A stretch of DNA of 29,898 nucleotides from JALOAP01 sp964632355. GTDB lineage: Bacteria; Chloroflexota; Dehalococcoidia; Tepidiformales; Tepidiformaceae. Location of the stretch: positions 1-29,898 of the forward strand of contig CAZWBW010000027.1 in the NCBI GenBank assembly GCA_964632355.1, read 5' to 3'. Under the pieces are notes generated by a model. That model did not search any database and was not told the origin of the DNA. It was given only the letters and a program-made list of their open reading frames with translations. This document shows positions 29,838-29,898 of this stretch, one piece after another; within the stretch, counting starts at the first letter, position 1; each line of letters begins with the position of its first letter. The translations under genes were made by a program, and so were the position numbers.

Positions 29838-29898
29838 CGCCGCTCTCGGTCTACGTGCACATCCCCTTCTGCACGATCAAGTGCGGCTACTGCGAATT
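29834..29898 (+). CDS. HemW/HemN-like radical SAM protein, 5' end only
   Basis: The 22 visible residues read MTPLSVYVHIPFCTIKCGYCEF. YVHIPFC-x3-C-x2-C is the Fe-S cluster motif (Cys13, Cys17, Cys20) at the N-terminus of HemW and coproporphyrinogen III dehydrogenase-like proteins, which bind a 4Fe-4S cluster and SAM. HemW is a heme chaperone; HemN makes protoporphyrinogen. The rest is outside the window. ATG overlaps the GDPD stop (ATGA). Confidence 0.88.
   Translation, partial: MTPLSVYVHIPFCTIKCGYCE

Noticed and set aside
1..29898. Mobile elements, CRISPR arrays, tRNA or rRNA genes
   Set aside because: No transposase, integrase, inverted terminal repeats, regularly spaced repeats or RNA gene signatures were seen on either strand.

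Overview
The window is about 30 kb of high-GC bacterial DNA, densely packed with genes on both strands and organised in short operons with 1-4 bp overlaps. No intergenic stretch exceeds about 240 bp, and I see no RNA gene, CRISPR array, insertion sequence or riboswitch. Lipoproteins with ordinary lipoboxes, the PyrE C-terminal Cys-x2-Cys motif, paired family III CoA-transferases and many probable leaderless transcripts would fit a Chloroflexota bacterium (Dehalococcoidia-like). That placement is inference from gene content, not a phylogeny. Runs of N at 3548-3647, 5915-5924 and 17015-17114 mark scaffold gaps, so this looks like a draft or metagenome-derived assembly.

Layout. 1-2400: the 3' end of uvrC (with an in-frame stop), a lipoprotein plus SGNH hydrolase pair, and a hemerythrin-like protein. 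2400-4230: a DinB-fold protein, an AhpD-like protein and a zinc-ribbon protein; the last two converge on a scaffold gap. 4460-7070: a two-TM protein, a secreted M28 peptidase, a two-LysM lipoprotein and a small hypothetical gene. 7200-11700: two translationally coupled CoA-transferases, a divergent PLP aminotransferase, and YajQ. 11700-16040: an M20 peptidase, a tyrosine phosphatase, DAHP synthase, TspO and PyrE.

16076-22233 is the most unusual part. A signal peptidase I carries a roughly 1,000-residue acidic, low-complexity, presumably cytosolic N-terminal extension. It is divergent from an ECF sigma factor, a two-TM zinc anti-sigma factor and a membrane-anchored metallopeptidase. This could be an envelope-stress or secretion-control module.

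22234-24696 holds an MBL-fold hydrolase, a GcvT-like folate-binding protein and a Nudix-like protein with a degenerate Nudix box, in one operon. 24845-27446 is a group I ECF cobalt/nickel transporter (M-N-Q-O). Its CbiQ start is best explained by a CTG codon, and its CbiM metal motif is displaced seven residues from the N-terminus. 27520-29898 is an operon of a SirB1-like protein, a Crp/Fnr regulator, a GDPD-like protein and the start of a HemW-like radical SAM gene.

A recurring signal runs through the window. At eight genes a TAnnnT hexamer sits 6-7 bp (a ninth at 8 bp) before a start codon with no Shine-Dalgarno sequence, the arrangement expected for leaderless mRNAs. It also decides several start codons (GTG at 6265, ATG at 19885, GTG at 27520).
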